64,000 bases of DNA from Burkholderiaceae bacterium (GCA_021166835.1 JAJPEN010000062.1:1-64000), one strand, 5' to 3'. Counted from the first letter of the stretch, positions 44,513-54,112 are shown. The notes: generated from the letters alone by a model not told the origin. Translations and numbers: made by a program.

Positions 44513-47035
44513 TCACCCGCCCGTCTTCGTTCCGCGTAACGAGTCGGCCATCGCTGCGAGCGCGTCGGCCAGTCGCCGGGTCGCCTGGGACGCGGGCAGC
44601 GGCAACCGCAGCGTGTGTGCACCCGTCACCGGGTCGCACTCGACCCAGGGATGCGATGCTCCCTCTGCGCCCGCGGCTGTGGCGCCCAGCGCCGAAACGA
44701 ATTGCGCACCGGCCTGCAGCAGTACGGTCCATGGATCGACGTCTGCTCCCTTCGATGCTGGTGCGCTGACTTGCGTTGCTCCAGCGTCGGTTGTCGATGC
44801 GAAGACCGCCGCCGCGACAGGCCCGTCGACGGCAACTGCCTCGAACGGCGGTTCCACCGCTGCGCCGGCGACGCTCGCCGCCTCTTCCGCCGCCACCATG
44901 GCCTCACCCTCGCCAATCCGACCGGCTACCTTTTCGACCTCCTTCATGAAGCGACTCAGGCGCGAACCGCCGAGCGAAATCTCGCTCTGACCGCCATCGA
45001 GTATGCCTGCCGAAAGCGAGCGCTTGAAGGCAAGCACCGAGAGCATTCCCTCCTCGATGGTGCCCTTGGCGATGAAATTGACGACCTGGACCGGGCGAGC
45101 CTGACCCATGCGGTGAATGCGCCCGATGCGCTGTTCCAGAATCGCCGGGTTCCACGGCAGGTCCATGTTCACCAGCGTCGAGGCGTGCTGAAGGTTCAGT
45201 CCGGTCGCACCCGCATCGGTGGACAGGAAGACGCGGCAGTGCGCGTCCGTGCGAAAGCGTTCGACGAGTGCCGGGCGCTTCTCCGAAGGCACGCCGCCAT
45301 GGAAGCTCACATATCCGATGCCGCGCTCTTCCAGCCTGCGGATGACGATGTCGTGCGTGCGGGTCCATTGGCTGAACACGACCGCTTTCGCGTCCGGCTG
45401 CACGAAGATGCCGTCGAGCAGCGCCACCAGTTCGTCGGCCTTGACGCCGTGGTCGGTTTCCTGATCCAGCAGATACGTACTGTTGCACGACATCCGCATG
45501 TTCTGCAGTGCGCAGGTGAGCCGCCGTTGGTCCTTGTCGGACAGGAATTTCGTCCGCCGCCAGCGCGCGACAATCTGCGCAACGGTGTCCGCGTTCTCCT
45601 GGTGATGCACCATCTGCATCTCCGTCATCGGCACCAGCAGGTTCTGGTCGGTGCGAGCGGGCAGCTGGGTCAGCACCTCCGAGCGGCGGCGGCGGATCAG
45701 GATCGGCGCCAGCGTCTGGCCGATTCTTTCGAGATCCGCATAGCCGGTGACACGTCCGGATTCGTCCTTAACCTGATGCTCGTGCAGCAGCTTCCAGGTA
45801 GGCCCCAGCCGGTGCTGGTCGACGAACTGCACGATCGAGATCAGCTCCTCGAGCCGGTTCTCGAGCGGCGTGCCGGTGAGCACGAGCGCGTACGGACTGT
45901 CGATGCGCTTGAGCGCCCGCGCAGCGATCGTGTTCCAGTTCTTGATGCGTTGCGCTTCGTCGACGATGACCAGTTCCGGAGCCCACGCCGCGATGAGATC
46001 CAGGTCGGATTTCAGCTTCTCGTAGTTGGTGATCTTGCAGAAATCGTCAGCCTCGAAATCCTTCTGCCGCTGCGCCCGGCCGCCGGAGATCACTCGCGCC
46101 GCACGGCCCGAAAAGCGGTTGATCTCGCTTTGCCACTGGTACTTGAGCGAGGTCGGGCAGACCACGAGCACACGCATGACGCCGAAATGCCGCGCGAGGA
46201 TCTCGGTCGCGGCAATGGCCTGGATCGTCTTGCCCAGACCCATCTCGTCGCCGATCAGCGCACGACCGGCGCGCACCGCGAAAAGCGCCCCTTCCGCCTG
46301 ATACGGGTACAGCGGCACCCGGAGCAGCTTCGTCAACTTTCCGTCGGAAGCACCGCGCGGGAACAGACGGTCGAGCATCTCTTCGCGCCGCGCCGCATCG
46401 CGGCGACCGGCGATGAAGTCGAGCGCATCGTCGTAGGCACGCAGTTCGTGGCCGCTGCGGGCGGCCGTAGCGAGAAAGCGTTCCAGTTCGTCGAAGCGCT
46501 CCTGCGGCAGGAAGTCGCCCCGTGCAGCGTCGAAGAGCTTCGAAGCTGCACGGAGGACGGTCGGTGGACAATCCGATCCGGCCCGGAAGTGCACGGTGCG
46601 CGTACTGCCGTTGCGCAGATACAGCTCCGAGAATGCGGGGCGCCATCCCCGCGCAAACGCCGCTTTTGCCCCGCGCTTTTTCTCCAGCCGGACGAGCACG
46701 AACTCGATGTGCTTGCAGGTGCCCAGTTCGTTGGTGGCGTAGTCCGGGCAGGAACAGTAGTTGTCGCCCGGCTCGAGTCCGCGAATCGCCACGTGATAGC
46801 TCATCTTCGACTGCGGGTTGCGAACGAGAAACTCCGAGAAGAACGGTTGATCGCCCCGGTTCTCCAGCACGAACGCCTGCTCGCGCCCGAACTGGCGGCG
46901 CAGACCGCGTTGCCAGTCGGCGGGGGCGAGATCGGCCGGCGAATGGGTGCGGGAGAGCTTCGCTTCCCTGGTCGCTCGCTCGGAAGCGGTTCGCTGTTTC
47001 AATATCGATCCCCGGTTCGCTTGATAGTCATTCAC
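44513..47035 (-). CDS. SWIM-SNF2 family DNA-dependent ATPase
   Basis: Superfamily 2 remodeller-like ATPase. The 840-residue protein has a SWIM zinc finger (Cys94-x-Cys96, Cys107-x-His109), Walker A in IGDEMGLGKTIQAI (262-270), Walker B DEAQ (359-362), LTGTPLENRLEELISI, a helicase C lobe with FHGGVPSEKR, STDAGATGLNLQHA and EQRIGRIHRMGQARPVQVVN, and a variable Ala-rich C-terminus of about 140 residues. The GTG at 47035 follows GGAGAG; the frame upstream has no similarity. RapA-like or phage-defence roles are known for relatives, but the function here is unknown. Confidence 0.92.
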   Translation of the reverse strand: MNDYQANRGSILKQRTASERATREAKLSRTHSPADLAPADWQRGLRRQFGREQAFVLENRGDQPFFSEFLVRNPQSKMSYHVAIRGLEPGDNYCSCPDYATNELGTCKHIEFVLVRLEKKRGAKAAFARGWRPAFSELYLRNGSTRTVHFRAGSDCPPTVLRAASKLFDAARGDFLPQERFDELERFLATAARSGHELRAYDDALDFIAGRRDAARREEMLDRLFPRGASDGKLTKLLRVPLYPYQAEGALFAVRAGRALIGDEMGLGKTIQAIAATEILARHFGVMRVLVVCPTSLKYQWQSEINRFSGRAARVISGGRAQRQKDFEADDFCKITNYEKLKSDLDLIAAWAPELVIVDEAQRIKNWNTIAARALKRIDSPYALVLTGTPLENRLEELISIVQFVDQHRLGPTWKLLHEHQVKDESGRVTGYADLERIGQTLAPILIRRRRSEVLTQLPARTDQNLLVPMTEMQMVHHQENADTVAQIVARWRRTKFLSDKDQRRLTCALQNMRMSCNSTYLLDQETDHGVKADELVALLDGIFVQPDAKAVVFSQWTRTHDIVIRRLEERGIGYVSFHGGVPSEKRPALVERFRTDAHCRVFLSTDAGATGLNLQHASTLVNMDLPWNPAILEQRIGRIHRMGQARPVQVVNFIAKGTIEEGMLSVLAFKRSLSAGILDGGQSEISLGGSRLSRFMKEVEKVAGRIGEGEAMVAAEEAASVAGAAVEPPFEAVAVDGPVAAAVFASTTDAGATQVSAPASKGADVDPWTVLLQAGAQFVSALGATAAGAEGASHPWVECDPVTGAHTLRLPLPASQATRRLADALAAMADSLRGTKTGG

Positions 47036-47189
47036 GCTCTCTCCACGTCGATGCGGTCGTACTGCGCATGCGGCCGCGATCCGCAGCCTGCCTCGACGCC
47101 TCCGGATTCTCCTTGAAACCCGCCCGTTTCGTCCCCACATATCCGACCTATCGGTCGCAGGACGACCCGCTTTCAATGGAGGTAGAACG

Positions 47190-47558
47190 ATGGCTGAAAA
47201 CTCCGCAAGACATTGGCAGGATCCGGTCAACCTGATCCTCGGCATCCTGATGCTGATCTCGCCATGGGTGCTCGGCTATCACGTGGCGCAAGGCCGCGCG
47301 ACGGACAACGCAGTGCTCTTCGGGATCCTCATCGGCCTGGCGGCGATCGCCGCGATGGTCAACCTGACCGCCTGGAAAGAATGGATCAACGTCATCTTCG
47401 GCGCGTGGCTCTTTATCTCGCCCTGGGCGCTCGGCTTCGCCGGCGTCGCGGCGGCGGCTTGGAGCGCCTGGGTCCTCGGCGCGATCGTCTTCATCCTCGC
47501 GCTGTGGGAACTCGGCACCGACGAGCAGATCGGCGGTTGGTGGAGTCACGCCCACTGA
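47190..47558 (+). CDS. SPW-repeat membrane protein
   Basis: The 122-residue protein has four hydrophobic helices in two halves, each with an SPW motif (LMLISPWVLGY and LFISPWALGF), the signature of the SPW family. Function unknown; relatives are small inner-membrane proteins often seen near stress genes. A GGAGGTAG site precedes the ATG. It is divergent from the SWIM-SNF2 gene. Confidence 0.9.
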   Translation: MAENSARHWQDPVNLILGILMLISPWVLGYHVAQGRATDNAVLFGILIGLAAIAAMVNLTAWKEWINVIFGAWLFISPWALGFAGVAAAAWSAWVLGAIVFILALWELGTDEQIGGWWSHAH

Positions 47559-47681
47559 CTCATCGCTCCCCCGCTTCGCAACGCACGAGCGACGGCCTGC
47601 ACCGCCAGGGCGTCGCCCGCGCGGCGGGGGGCAGTCCTCCTCCGTCGCGATCGCCTCGAAGCAATCGATGCGCGCGCCGAT

Positions 47682-48041
47682 TTACGGCCGCTCCGCCTCC
47701 CGAGCCACTGCAACCGCGCCGCAGACCTGCCCGTCCGCGTCGTGAAGCATGCCGAAGCTCATCGAGACGTACAACTTCTCCCCGCTCTTCGAAACGGCAC
47801 GCGTCGTCAGCGGCCTGCCGGAGTGTTTCGTCGCTCCGGCCGCCATCGCCGCCTCGAAGCCTCTCCAATGCGCCTCGCGTAGTCGCTCGGGGATGATGAT
47901 GTCGAGCGACTGTCCGATTGCCTCGCTCGCTGCAGGGCCGAAGAGCCGCGCAGCGGCAGCGTTCCAGACGCGAATGAGGCCGCGGCGATCGCAGGCGATC
48001 ACCGCGTCCGGAAGTTGTTCGAGCAGTGCAGCCGTGTCCAT
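47682..48041 (-). CDS. Stand-alone PAS-domain protein
   Basis: The 119-residue protein is essentially one PAS domain: LLEQLPDAVIACDRRGLIRVWNAAAARLFG, split at the first strands, then GRPLTTRAVSKSGEKLYVSMSF and CGAVAVAREAERP. It has no output domain, so it probably senses a ligand or redox state for a partner protein. It ends opposite the SPW gene. Confidence 0.85.
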   Translation of the reverse strand: MDTAALLEQLPDAVIACDRRGLIRVWNAAAARLFGPAASEAIGQSLDIIIPERLREAHWRGFEAAMAAGATKHSGRPLTTRAVSKSGEKLYVSMSFGMLHDADGQVCGAVAVAREAERP

Positions 48042-48104
48042 GCGAGTCGTCCTCTTTTCCGTCGGACGACCATCCTCGCATTTACACGAGCCGCATCGCT
48101 GTCG

Positions 48105-48425
48105 TCAGGCATTCGGCCCGTACAGCGCGTTCTGCGCCCGGCGCTCGCGATCGCCGACGCTCGCGGCCTCGCGCTGCACCTGCTCGCGCGTCTTCATCGA
48201 AGGCGCGCGCTCGATCGGGGCTGCGAACTCGTAGCTGCGCGCCAGCTCGCCGCGGCGCTGCGCAAGGCGCAGATCGGCGATCACGCTTTCGCGCGTTACA
48301 GTGCCCGGCGAGACGACGATTTCGTAGCCGATCTCGTTGTTCACGAAACGCACCTGGTCGGCAAGGGCGGGCGCCGCGACGGCGGCGAGCGAAACGGTGA
48401 CGATGAAGGTGGCAAGACCATGCAT
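48105..48425 (-). CDS. Secreted DUF4148-like small protein
   Basis: The 106-residue protein has a signal peptide (LATFIVTVSLAAVAAPALA, cleavage near residue 21) and two TRExV-type repeats (GTVTRESVIADLRLAQRRGE and SMKTREQVQREAAS), which resemble the TRAQVRAEL element of DUF4148 proteins common in Burkholderiales. GAGGAG precedes the ATG. It lies 64 bases downstream of the PAS gene start on the same strand. The family call is tentative. Confidence 0.7.
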   Translation of the reverse strand: MHGLATFIVTVSLAAVAAPALADQVRFVNNEIGYEIVVSPGTVTRESVIADLRLAQRRGELARSYEFAAPIERAPSMKTREQVQREAASVGDRERRAQNALYGPNA

Positions 48426-48676
48426 GATGGAACTCCTCTGATGACCAATGACACGGCGCAGTCGTTGCGAGCCGCAGGACCGGCAACGACCGGTCTTGCA
48501 TTGGAACGAGCGGGCGCGGCAAATGTTCCCGGGCATGTGCCGGGGGTCGAGCACACCGACGTCGGTGCTCGCGCTCTCCGGGGCGCGCGAGGCCGACGGG
48601 AACTCCGCTTGCCGTTCCTGACGCACCGTATACTCGGGCGCAGCGGGCTTGCGCTCGAAGTGGCAAGGAGATCCGC

Positions 48677-49594
48677 ATGGCTGCGCGCTCGATCGCTTCG
48701 CTCACGCTGTCCTTCGGTCTCGTCTCGATCCCGGTGAAGCTCTACACGGCTACCGAGAGCTCGGGCACGATCCGCTTCAACCTGCTCACGAAGGACGGCC
48801 AGCGCGTCCGGCAGCAGTACGTATCCGCACGCGACGAACGTGTGGTCGATCGCTCCGAGATGGTGAAAGGCTACGAATTCGAGAAGGACCGATTCGTCAC
48901 CTTCTCGCCCGACGAGCTGAAGGCGCTGCAGGAAAGCCCCAGCCACGTCATCGACATCGTCGCCTTCATCCCGGAGAAGGCGGTCGATCCGATCTACTAC
49001 GACAAGGCGTACTACCTGGCGCCCGACAAGCGGGGCGCCAAGCCGTACAGCCTGCTGGTGAAGGCGATGCGCGAGAGCGGGCGCTGCGCGCTGGCGAAAT
49101 GGGCATGGAAGGGCAAACAGTACGTCGTCCAGGTGCGTCCGCTGGAGGACGGCCTCGTGCTGCAGCAGTTGCTGTACGCCGACGAGGTGCGTTCGCTCGA
49201 GGACCTCGACATCGAGAAGGTGCCGGTCACCGACGCCGAGCTGAAGCTCGCGCTGCAGCTGATCGAGCAGATCGCCGCCGACCGCTACGACCCGAAGGAA
49301 TTCGAGGATGAGGAGAAGAAGCGTGTCCTCGCGGCGATCGACGAGAAGATCGCCGGCAAGCAGATCGTCGTGCACGAGGAGGAGGAGCCGGCCGCCGGCG
49401 CGCAGGTGATCGATCTCATGCAGGCGCTGCGCGCGAGCCTCGGCGGCAAGTCGGCGCCCAGGGCGAAGGAGCCGGCCGGGCAAGGCGCCGAGCCGGGCGC
49501 CTCGCCGGCGGCGCGCGCCCGTAAGTCGCCCCGGCGCGCTGCCGGGCAGGAGGAGCAGCCGGCCGCGCGCGCCCGGGCGCGTTCGAAGAAGTGA
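48677..49594 (+). CDS. ku: Ku protein, bacterial non-homologous end joining
   Basis: Ku homodimers encircle broken DNA ends and recruit LigD. The 305-residue protein starts MAARSIASLTLSFGLVSIPV and has the Ku core (SEMVKGYEFEKDRFVTFSPD, split at the bridge, then YYLAPDKRGAKPYSLL and LVLQQLLYADEVR), followed by a Lys/Arg/Ala-rich C-terminal tail typical of bacterial Ku. AAGGAG precedes the ATG. No ligD is present in the window. It is translationally coupled to the next gene by a GTGA overlap. Confidence 0.95.
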   Translation: MAARSIASLTLSFGLVSIPVKLYTATESSGTIRFNLLTKDGQRVRQQYVSARDERVVDRSEMVKGYEFEKDRFVTFSPDELKALQESPSHVIDIVAFIPEKAVDPIYYDKAYYLAPDKRGAKPYSLLVKAMRESGRCALAKWAWKGKQYVVQVRPLEDGLVLQQLLYADEVRSLEDLDIEKVPVTDAELKLALQLIEQIAADRYDPKEFEDEEKKRVLAAIDEKIAGKQIVVHEEEEPAAGAQVIDLMQALRASLGGKSAPRAKEPAGQGAEPGASPAARARKSPRRAAGQEEQPAARARARSKK

Positions 49595-50433
49595 CGAAGC
49601 AGCAGCCGGACGACGCCCCGTACACGCTCCGCGGCATCGAGGCGATGCTCGGCATCTCGCCGGGCATCGTGCGCTCGCTGGTGCGCGCGGGCTTCGTGAC
49701 GCCGTCGCGCGGCGCGCGCAACGAGCTGCGCTTCTCGTTCCAGGACATCGTGCTGCTGCGAACGGCGCAGGGGCTGCGCGCGGCGAAAGTCGCTCCGCGC
49801 ACGATCCTGCGTTCGCTGCGCCAGTTGCGGCGCGCGCTTCCGGCGCAGCTTCCGCTGACCGGGCTGCGTGTCACCGCCGTCGGTAACACCGTCGCCGTGC
49901 GAGACGGTGACGCGCAATGGGAACCCGAGTCGGGGCAGTTGCTGATCGACTTCGACGTCGTCCCCACGCCGGGAAGCGTTTGCGTGCTCGAGCATCGCGG
50001 GGGCGCCGGCCGCGCCGCCGAGACGGCCGACACGAATTTTCGGCGCGCGCAACGCCTCGAAGGCGAAGGCCGCGCTGCCGAGGCCGAAAACGCGTATCGC
50101 CGCACGATCACGCTCGACCCCGCGCATGCCGATGCCAGCCTGAACCTCGGTGCGCTGCTATGCGACCTCGGCCGCAGCGCCGATGCGATCGACGTCTACG
50201 TCGAAGCGCTGCGACGCTCACCCGAGCTCGGATCGCTGCACTTCAACCTCGCGGTCGCGCTCGAGGATCTCGGCGAGCGCGAGGCCGCACTCGAGAGCTA
50301 CGAACGCTGTCTCGCGCTCGAACCGGGATCGGCCGACGCGCACTTCAACGCCGCACGCCTGCACGACCAGCTCGGTCACATGCAGCAGGCGGTCCGGCAT
50401 TTCAACGCGTACCGGCGCCTGCAGCGTCGCTGA
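49591..50433 (+). CDS. MerR-like helix-turn-helix plus TPR protein coupled to ku
   Basis: The 280-residue protein has an N-terminal MerR-type winged helix (about 10-80: YTLRGIEAMLGISPGIVRSL, FSFQDIVLLRTAQGLRAAKV), a middle beta-rich segment (LRVTAVGNTVAVRDGDAQWE) and, from about 147, four TPR repeats (NFRRAQRLEGEGRAAEAENA, ASLNLGALLCDLGRSADAID and so on). The GTG overlaps the ku stop. This suggests a ku-linked regulator or adaptor, but no function is established to my knowledge. Confidence 0.85.
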   Translation: MTKQQPDDAPYTLRGIEAMLGISPGIVRSLVRAGFVTPSRGARNELRFSFQDIVLLRTAQGLRAAKVAPRTILRSLRQLRRALPAQLPLTGLRVTAVGNTVAVRDGDAQWEPESGQLLIDFDVVPTPGSVCVLEHRGGAGRAAETADTNFRRAQRLEGEGRAAEAENAYRRTITLDPAHADASLNLGALLCDLGRSADAIDVYVEALRRSPELGSLHFNLAVALEDLGEREAALESYERCLALEPGSADAHFNAARLHDQLGHMQQAVRHFNAYRRLQRR

Positions 50434-50459
50434 ACGCGGCGCGTGCGGCAGCCCCCTCG

Positions 50460-50843
50460 TCACTGCCGCTTCGCGATCGCGCGGGCGAGATCCTTCTTGT
50501 TCATCTTCGAGCGTCCCGGGATGTCGAGCTTGCGAGCGCGCTCGTACAACTCGTCGCGCGAACTGCCTTCGTAGTCGAGTCCGCCGAAACTCTCGCCCTT
50601 GCCTTCGCGGGCCGCCTTGCCGCTCTTCTCGGCGCGCGGATCCGACGGACCCTTGTGGTCCTTCGGCACCCAGTGGTCGCCTTCCTTCTCGAAGGAATGC
50701 TTCAGCGCAGCGTAGGCCACGCGGTGCGCGCGTCCGCCTTCACCGTACTCGCGCACCGCGCTGTCGTGGGCCTTCGCCCACGTGCGCTGCGCCTTGGCCG
50801 GGGAACGCTTCAGCGTATCGGGGAGTCTCTCGCGTCCGGGCAT
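50460..50843 (-). CDS. ChaB-domain protein with Rho-N-like C-terminus
   Basis: The 127-residue protein starts MPGRERLPDTLKRSPAKAQR and has a ChaB domain (LPDTLKRSPAKAQRTWAKAH, SAVREYGEGGRAHRVAYAAL, HSFEKEGDHWVPK), a Lys/Glu/Gly-rich linker, and a C-terminal SRDELYERARKLDIPGRSKM then NKKDLARAIAK, typical of the Rho N-terminal or SAP-like nucleic-acid-binding fold. GGAGG precedes the ATG. Its function is unknown; relatives often sit near stress and repair genes such as ku. Confidence 0.85.
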   Translation of the reverse strand: MPGRERLPDTLKRSPAKAQRTWAKAHDSAVREYGEGGRAHRVAYAALKHSFEKEGDHWVPKDHKGPSDPRAEKSGKAAREGKGESFGGLDYEGSSRDELYERARKLDIPGRSKMNKKDLARAIAKRQ

Positions 50844-50934
50844 GGCGCACCTCCTTGCAGGGAAACACACGTGCTGCGACGCATACAAACAGCGTGCCCG
50901 CCGCGGCGATCCGGGGTGATCCGGGACGATCCGT

Positions 50935-52323
50935 TCACGCGCGCCGCAGCAGCGGCTCGATGAGCGAACGCACGTCCACGCGCGCGCCGATGTGCGCCAG
51001 CAGGAAGAACGAGCCGATCAGCTTGCGATGCAGGAACATCGTCCTTGCAGGCGGAACGCGCAGCAGCCCCTGGCGGATGCCGATGTCGAAGCCGAGCGCC
51101 CGCGCGCGCGACGGCAGGTCCGACGCGGCGAAGTCGTAGCGGCCGCGATGCCGCAGCGGTTCGCAGACGAGCAGGATCACGTCGACGGTCGCCTCGATGC
51201 GCTCGCGTGGATCGTCGTCGGCGAGGTAGCCGATGTCGATCGCGCAGCTTGCGATCCGCGCGCGGTCGCCGGCGATCGCCGCGCGCGTGATCCGGGCGTA
51301 CGCCGCGACGAAATCGTCGTCGAAGTCCGTCGTCGAACCGAAGTCGAGCAGCACGACCTGCCCGGTGTCGGGCTGCCACAGGTAGTTCGCGAAGTTCGGG
51401 TCGGTCTGCATCGTGCGGAACTCGAACAGTTCGCGGAACGCGAGCCGTTCGAGCAGCGCGCCGATCGAGTCGCGCGTCGACTGCCGCATCGAAGGTGCAG
51501 CGAGTGTCTCGAGCGGCTCGCCGGCCATGTGGTCCATCGCGAGGATGCGCGGAGTAGTGAGGTCGGCGTGCGCGCGCGGCACCCGCAGGCGCGGCTCGTC
51601 GGCGACAAGCGCGGCGAAGCGCTCGAGTGACGCGGCCTCGGCCAGGTAGTCGGCTTCCTGCGACAGCTGGCGCGCGGCCTCGCCCGCCAGCGCGTCGATG
51701 TCGGCCTCCGCGGGCAGCAGACGCACCAGCCGCAGCACGGCGACCACGTTGTCGATGTCGCTGCGGATCGAGCGCGCGACGCCGGGGTACTGGATCTTCA
51801 GCGCCAGCTCGCGCCCGTCGACGGTGCGCGCACGGTGCACCTGTCCGATCGAGGCGGCGGCGATCGGCTGCTCGTCGAAACGCTCGAAGCGCAGGCGCCA
51901 GCCCCTGCCGTATTCGCGGCCGAGCACGCCGTGCAGTTGCGCCGCCGGCATCGGCGCTGCCTGCGAACGCAGGATCGCCAGCGCCTGCGCGAATTCCGGC
52001 GGGAGGAGATCGGGCCCCTGCATCGACATCATCTGCCCGAGCTTCATCGCACCGCCGCGCAGCCGGGCGAGCCGCGCCGCGAGGCGCCGCGCGTTGTCGG
52101 CCGAGGCCCAGGCGCCCCCGGCGCCGAAGCCGGCGACGGTCCCGTCGGCCAGGAAGCGGCGAACGCCCTCGCCCAATCCGGCCAGCGCGAGCTCGCCGGC
52201 CGCCAGGGCGACGTTCGCCAGGCGGCCGATCCGCGTCTGCGGCACGCGGGCCGCCGCGATGCGACTTGCGGGGCTCGCGTCCTCCGCACGGCCGGGACCG
52301 CGCCCGCCTCTCCCGCGCGTCAT
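50935..52323 (-). CDS. ABC1/UbiB-family atypical kinase
   Basis: UbiB/ADCK proteins are atypical kinases/ATPases tied to quinone or lipid metabolism. The 462-residue protein has the KxGQ motif (RGGAMKLGQMMSMQG), the Ala-rich nucleotide loop AAASIGQVHRA, QLSQEADYLAEA, a catalytic loop MQTDPNFANYLW and metal-binding LLDFGSTTDFD. Unlike E. coli UbiB it has no clear C-terminal membrane pair. The ATG at 52323 was chosen as the first with a plausible N-terminus; the frame runs to 52542 without one. It is divergent from the caspase locus, 217 bases apart. Confidence 0.9.
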   Translation of the reverse strand: MTRGRGGRGPGRAEDASPASRIAAARVPQTRIGRLANVALAAGELALAGLGEGVRRFLADGTVAGFGAGGAWASADNARRLAARLARLRGGAMKLGQMMSMQGPDLLPPEFAQALAILRSQAAPMPAAQLHGVLGREYGRGWRLRFERFDEQPIAAASIGQVHRARTVDGRELALKIQYPGVARSIRSDIDNVVAVLRLVRLLPAEADIDALAGEAARQLSQEADYLAEAASLERFAALVADEPRLRVPRAHADLTTPRILAMDHMAGEPLETLAAPSMRQSTRDSIGALLERLAFRELFEFRTMQTDPNFANYLWQPDTGQVVLLDFGSTTDFDDDFVAAYARITRAAIAGDRARIASCAIDIGYLADDDPRERIEATVDVILLVCEPLRHRGRYDFAASDLPSRARALGFDIGIRQGLLRVPPARTMFLHRKLIGSFFLLAHIGARVDVRSLIEPLLRRA

Positions 52324-52540
52324 CGCGCACTCCAGCCGGGCAAACGAATTCCCCTGAAAGCCGTACCCCTCATCGTCGTTTCCCGCAAGAGCGCTCCTAT
52401 GATGAAACGTCGCCCGGGCAGTCGCCCGCGGCGGCGCCCGTGTCATTCTGGGCGAGCAGCGTGCAGCACCGCGGTTGCGCAGTGGTCCTGGCAGTCGGCC
52501 GAAGCGCCATGGCATGGCTTTGCCCGAAACGGAAGCCGCC

Positions 52541-54112
52541 ATGAACCGAACGCTCGTCCTCCAATGGATCCTCGGCGGCGTGGTCGTCTGGCTCTACGCG
52601 CTCGACCGCTTCGACAAGCCGGGGCCCACGCGGCCGACGACGACCTTCGTTCGCTACTGGATGGCGCGCATCGGCTACGTGTTCTCGATGCTTGCGCTGT
52701 TCCTCGTCCTCGGCGGCGCGTTCACCGACCTCGATCTCGACGCCGTGTGGAAGTTCCTGCGCGTCGAGGCCGTGACGGACGAGGTCGAGCAGATGCCGGG
52801 GCCGCTGTTCGCCGCGCTCGTGCTCACCTCGCTGCTGCCGCATTTCCCGTACCTGAACAGGATCGACGACGCCGTCAAGCGCTGGTTCCAGCGCATCGGC
52901 AACATACCGTTCGAAGCGCGCGAGCTGTCGGGCCGCATCGCCGCGACCCCGCTCGTGCTGTACCCCGATTCGATCGAGCGCCTGCGCCCGACGCTCGCCG
53001 AGCTGCAGGTCGACGAGCGCTGGCTGCTCGCGCCGCAGTCGTCGCTGCTTCATCGCTGGGCGCGCACCGCCGTGCTCTACGCGTCGATCAGGCCCTGGTC
53101 GCAGATGGCCGGCTACGCACGCTACGTCGACGAGCAGAAGGCCGGCTTCGCGGCCCTCGTCGAGCGCTTCGAAACGATGTCCGGCCTCGACGAGAAGACG
53201 CTGCGGGCGATCGACAGCGATCCGCAGTTCCTCGCCGGCCAGCCGCTGCGTCGACGGCTTCCGCGCGACATCGACGAGCTCGAGCAGCGCCTGTGCGACT
53301 TCGTCGCCGGCGGCGTGCTGCAGGTCGAGCTGAGTCCCCGGCAGCGTCAGGCGGCGCTCGCCCGCCTGGGTTTCCCCGGCATCGGGCAGTCGCGACCGGT
53401 GCTCGACGTGCACGAGGTCTTCCTGATCGCCGGATTGATCTTCTTCGGGATGCTGCTGATCACGCTCGTCGCACGCCGCTTCGTTTCGCCGGTGCCGCTC
53501 GCGCCGAACCTGCGCGTGCTCGTCATGGTTCCGATGATCTACGCGATCGCGGTCGTGCTGGCGATCTATCCGAAGGCGGTCTGGGCCTTCGCCGACATCC
53601 ACCGCGTCGGCTTCCGGCCGGTGGCCGGCTACTGCGCGTCGGGCGCGCTCGCCGCCGCCGCGGCATTCGTCGTCTCGCTGCTGTTCCGCTACGTGTTCGA
53701 GTACCCGGGGAACCTGCTCGAGGCGCTCGCCTCGCCCGGCCGCTTCCGCGACGTCTTCGCGGTGACGATCGAGCGCTGGCCCTGGCTGCTGATGGTCTTC
53801 TTCGCGACGGTGGCCATCGCGTGGACCGCCGACGACTACGCCGCGGAGCCGGCGAAGGCGCCGAGGTGGCTGCGCGCAGCCGAAACGGTCGGCCTGGCGC
53901 TCGCGTTCGCGCTGCTGCAGTGGATGATCGTCGAGCTGCTGATCGCGGTCGGCGCCGCACCGCCGCGCATGAGCGCTCGCGTACCGACGATGGCCGCGAC
54001 CTCGCTGCTGATCGGCGCGACGATCGGCTGGTTCGTTCCCCACCTGTATCGCCGGAAGGCCGCGCCGCGCCCAGCCGCCGCGGCGGTCCCCGCCGTGCAA
54101 CCGGCCGTGTGA
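52541..54112 (+). CDS. Polytopic membrane protein of the amidase-caspase locus
   Basis: The 523-residue protein has an N-terminal pair of membrane helices (VLQWILGGVVVWLYAL, YVFSMLALFLVLGGAF), a third (LFAALVLTSLLPHFPYL), a soluble middle of about 170 residues with helical character, then about six helices in the C-terminal half (VFLIAGLIFFGMLLITLVA, VLVMVPMIYAIAVVLAIYP, AAFVVSLLFRYVFEY, WLLMVFFATVAIAW and two more). I recognise no domain. GGAAG lies before the ATG at 52541; ATG 52514 is possible. The next gene starts 12 bases on, so co-expression with the caspase fusion is likely. It may be the membrane target, receptor or pore of the system. Confidence 0.82.
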   Translation: MNRTLVLQWILGGVVVWLYALDRFDKPGPTRPTTTFVRYWMARIGYVFSMLALFLVLGGAFTDLDLDAVWKFLRVEAVTDEVEQMPGPLFAALVLTSLLPHFPYLNRIDDAVKRWFQRIGNIPFEARELSGRIAATPLVLYPDSIERLRPTLAELQVDERWLLAPQSSLLHRWARTAVLYASIRPWSQMAGYARYVDEQKAGFAALVERFETMSGLDEKTLRAIDSDPQFLAGQPLRRRLPRDIDELEQRLCDFVAGGVLQVELSPRQRQAALARLGFPGIGQSRPVLDVHEVFLIAGLIFFGMLLITLVARRFVSPVPLAPNLRVLVMVPMIYAIAVVLAIYPKAVWAFADIHRVGFRPVAGYCASGALAAAAAFVVSLLFRYVFEYPGNLLEALASPGRFRDVFAVTIERWPWLLMVFFATVAIAWTADDYAAEPAKAPRWLRAAETVGLALAFALLQWMIVELLIAVGAAPPRMSARVPTMAATSLLIGATIGWFVPHLYRRKAAPRPAAAAVPAVQPAV

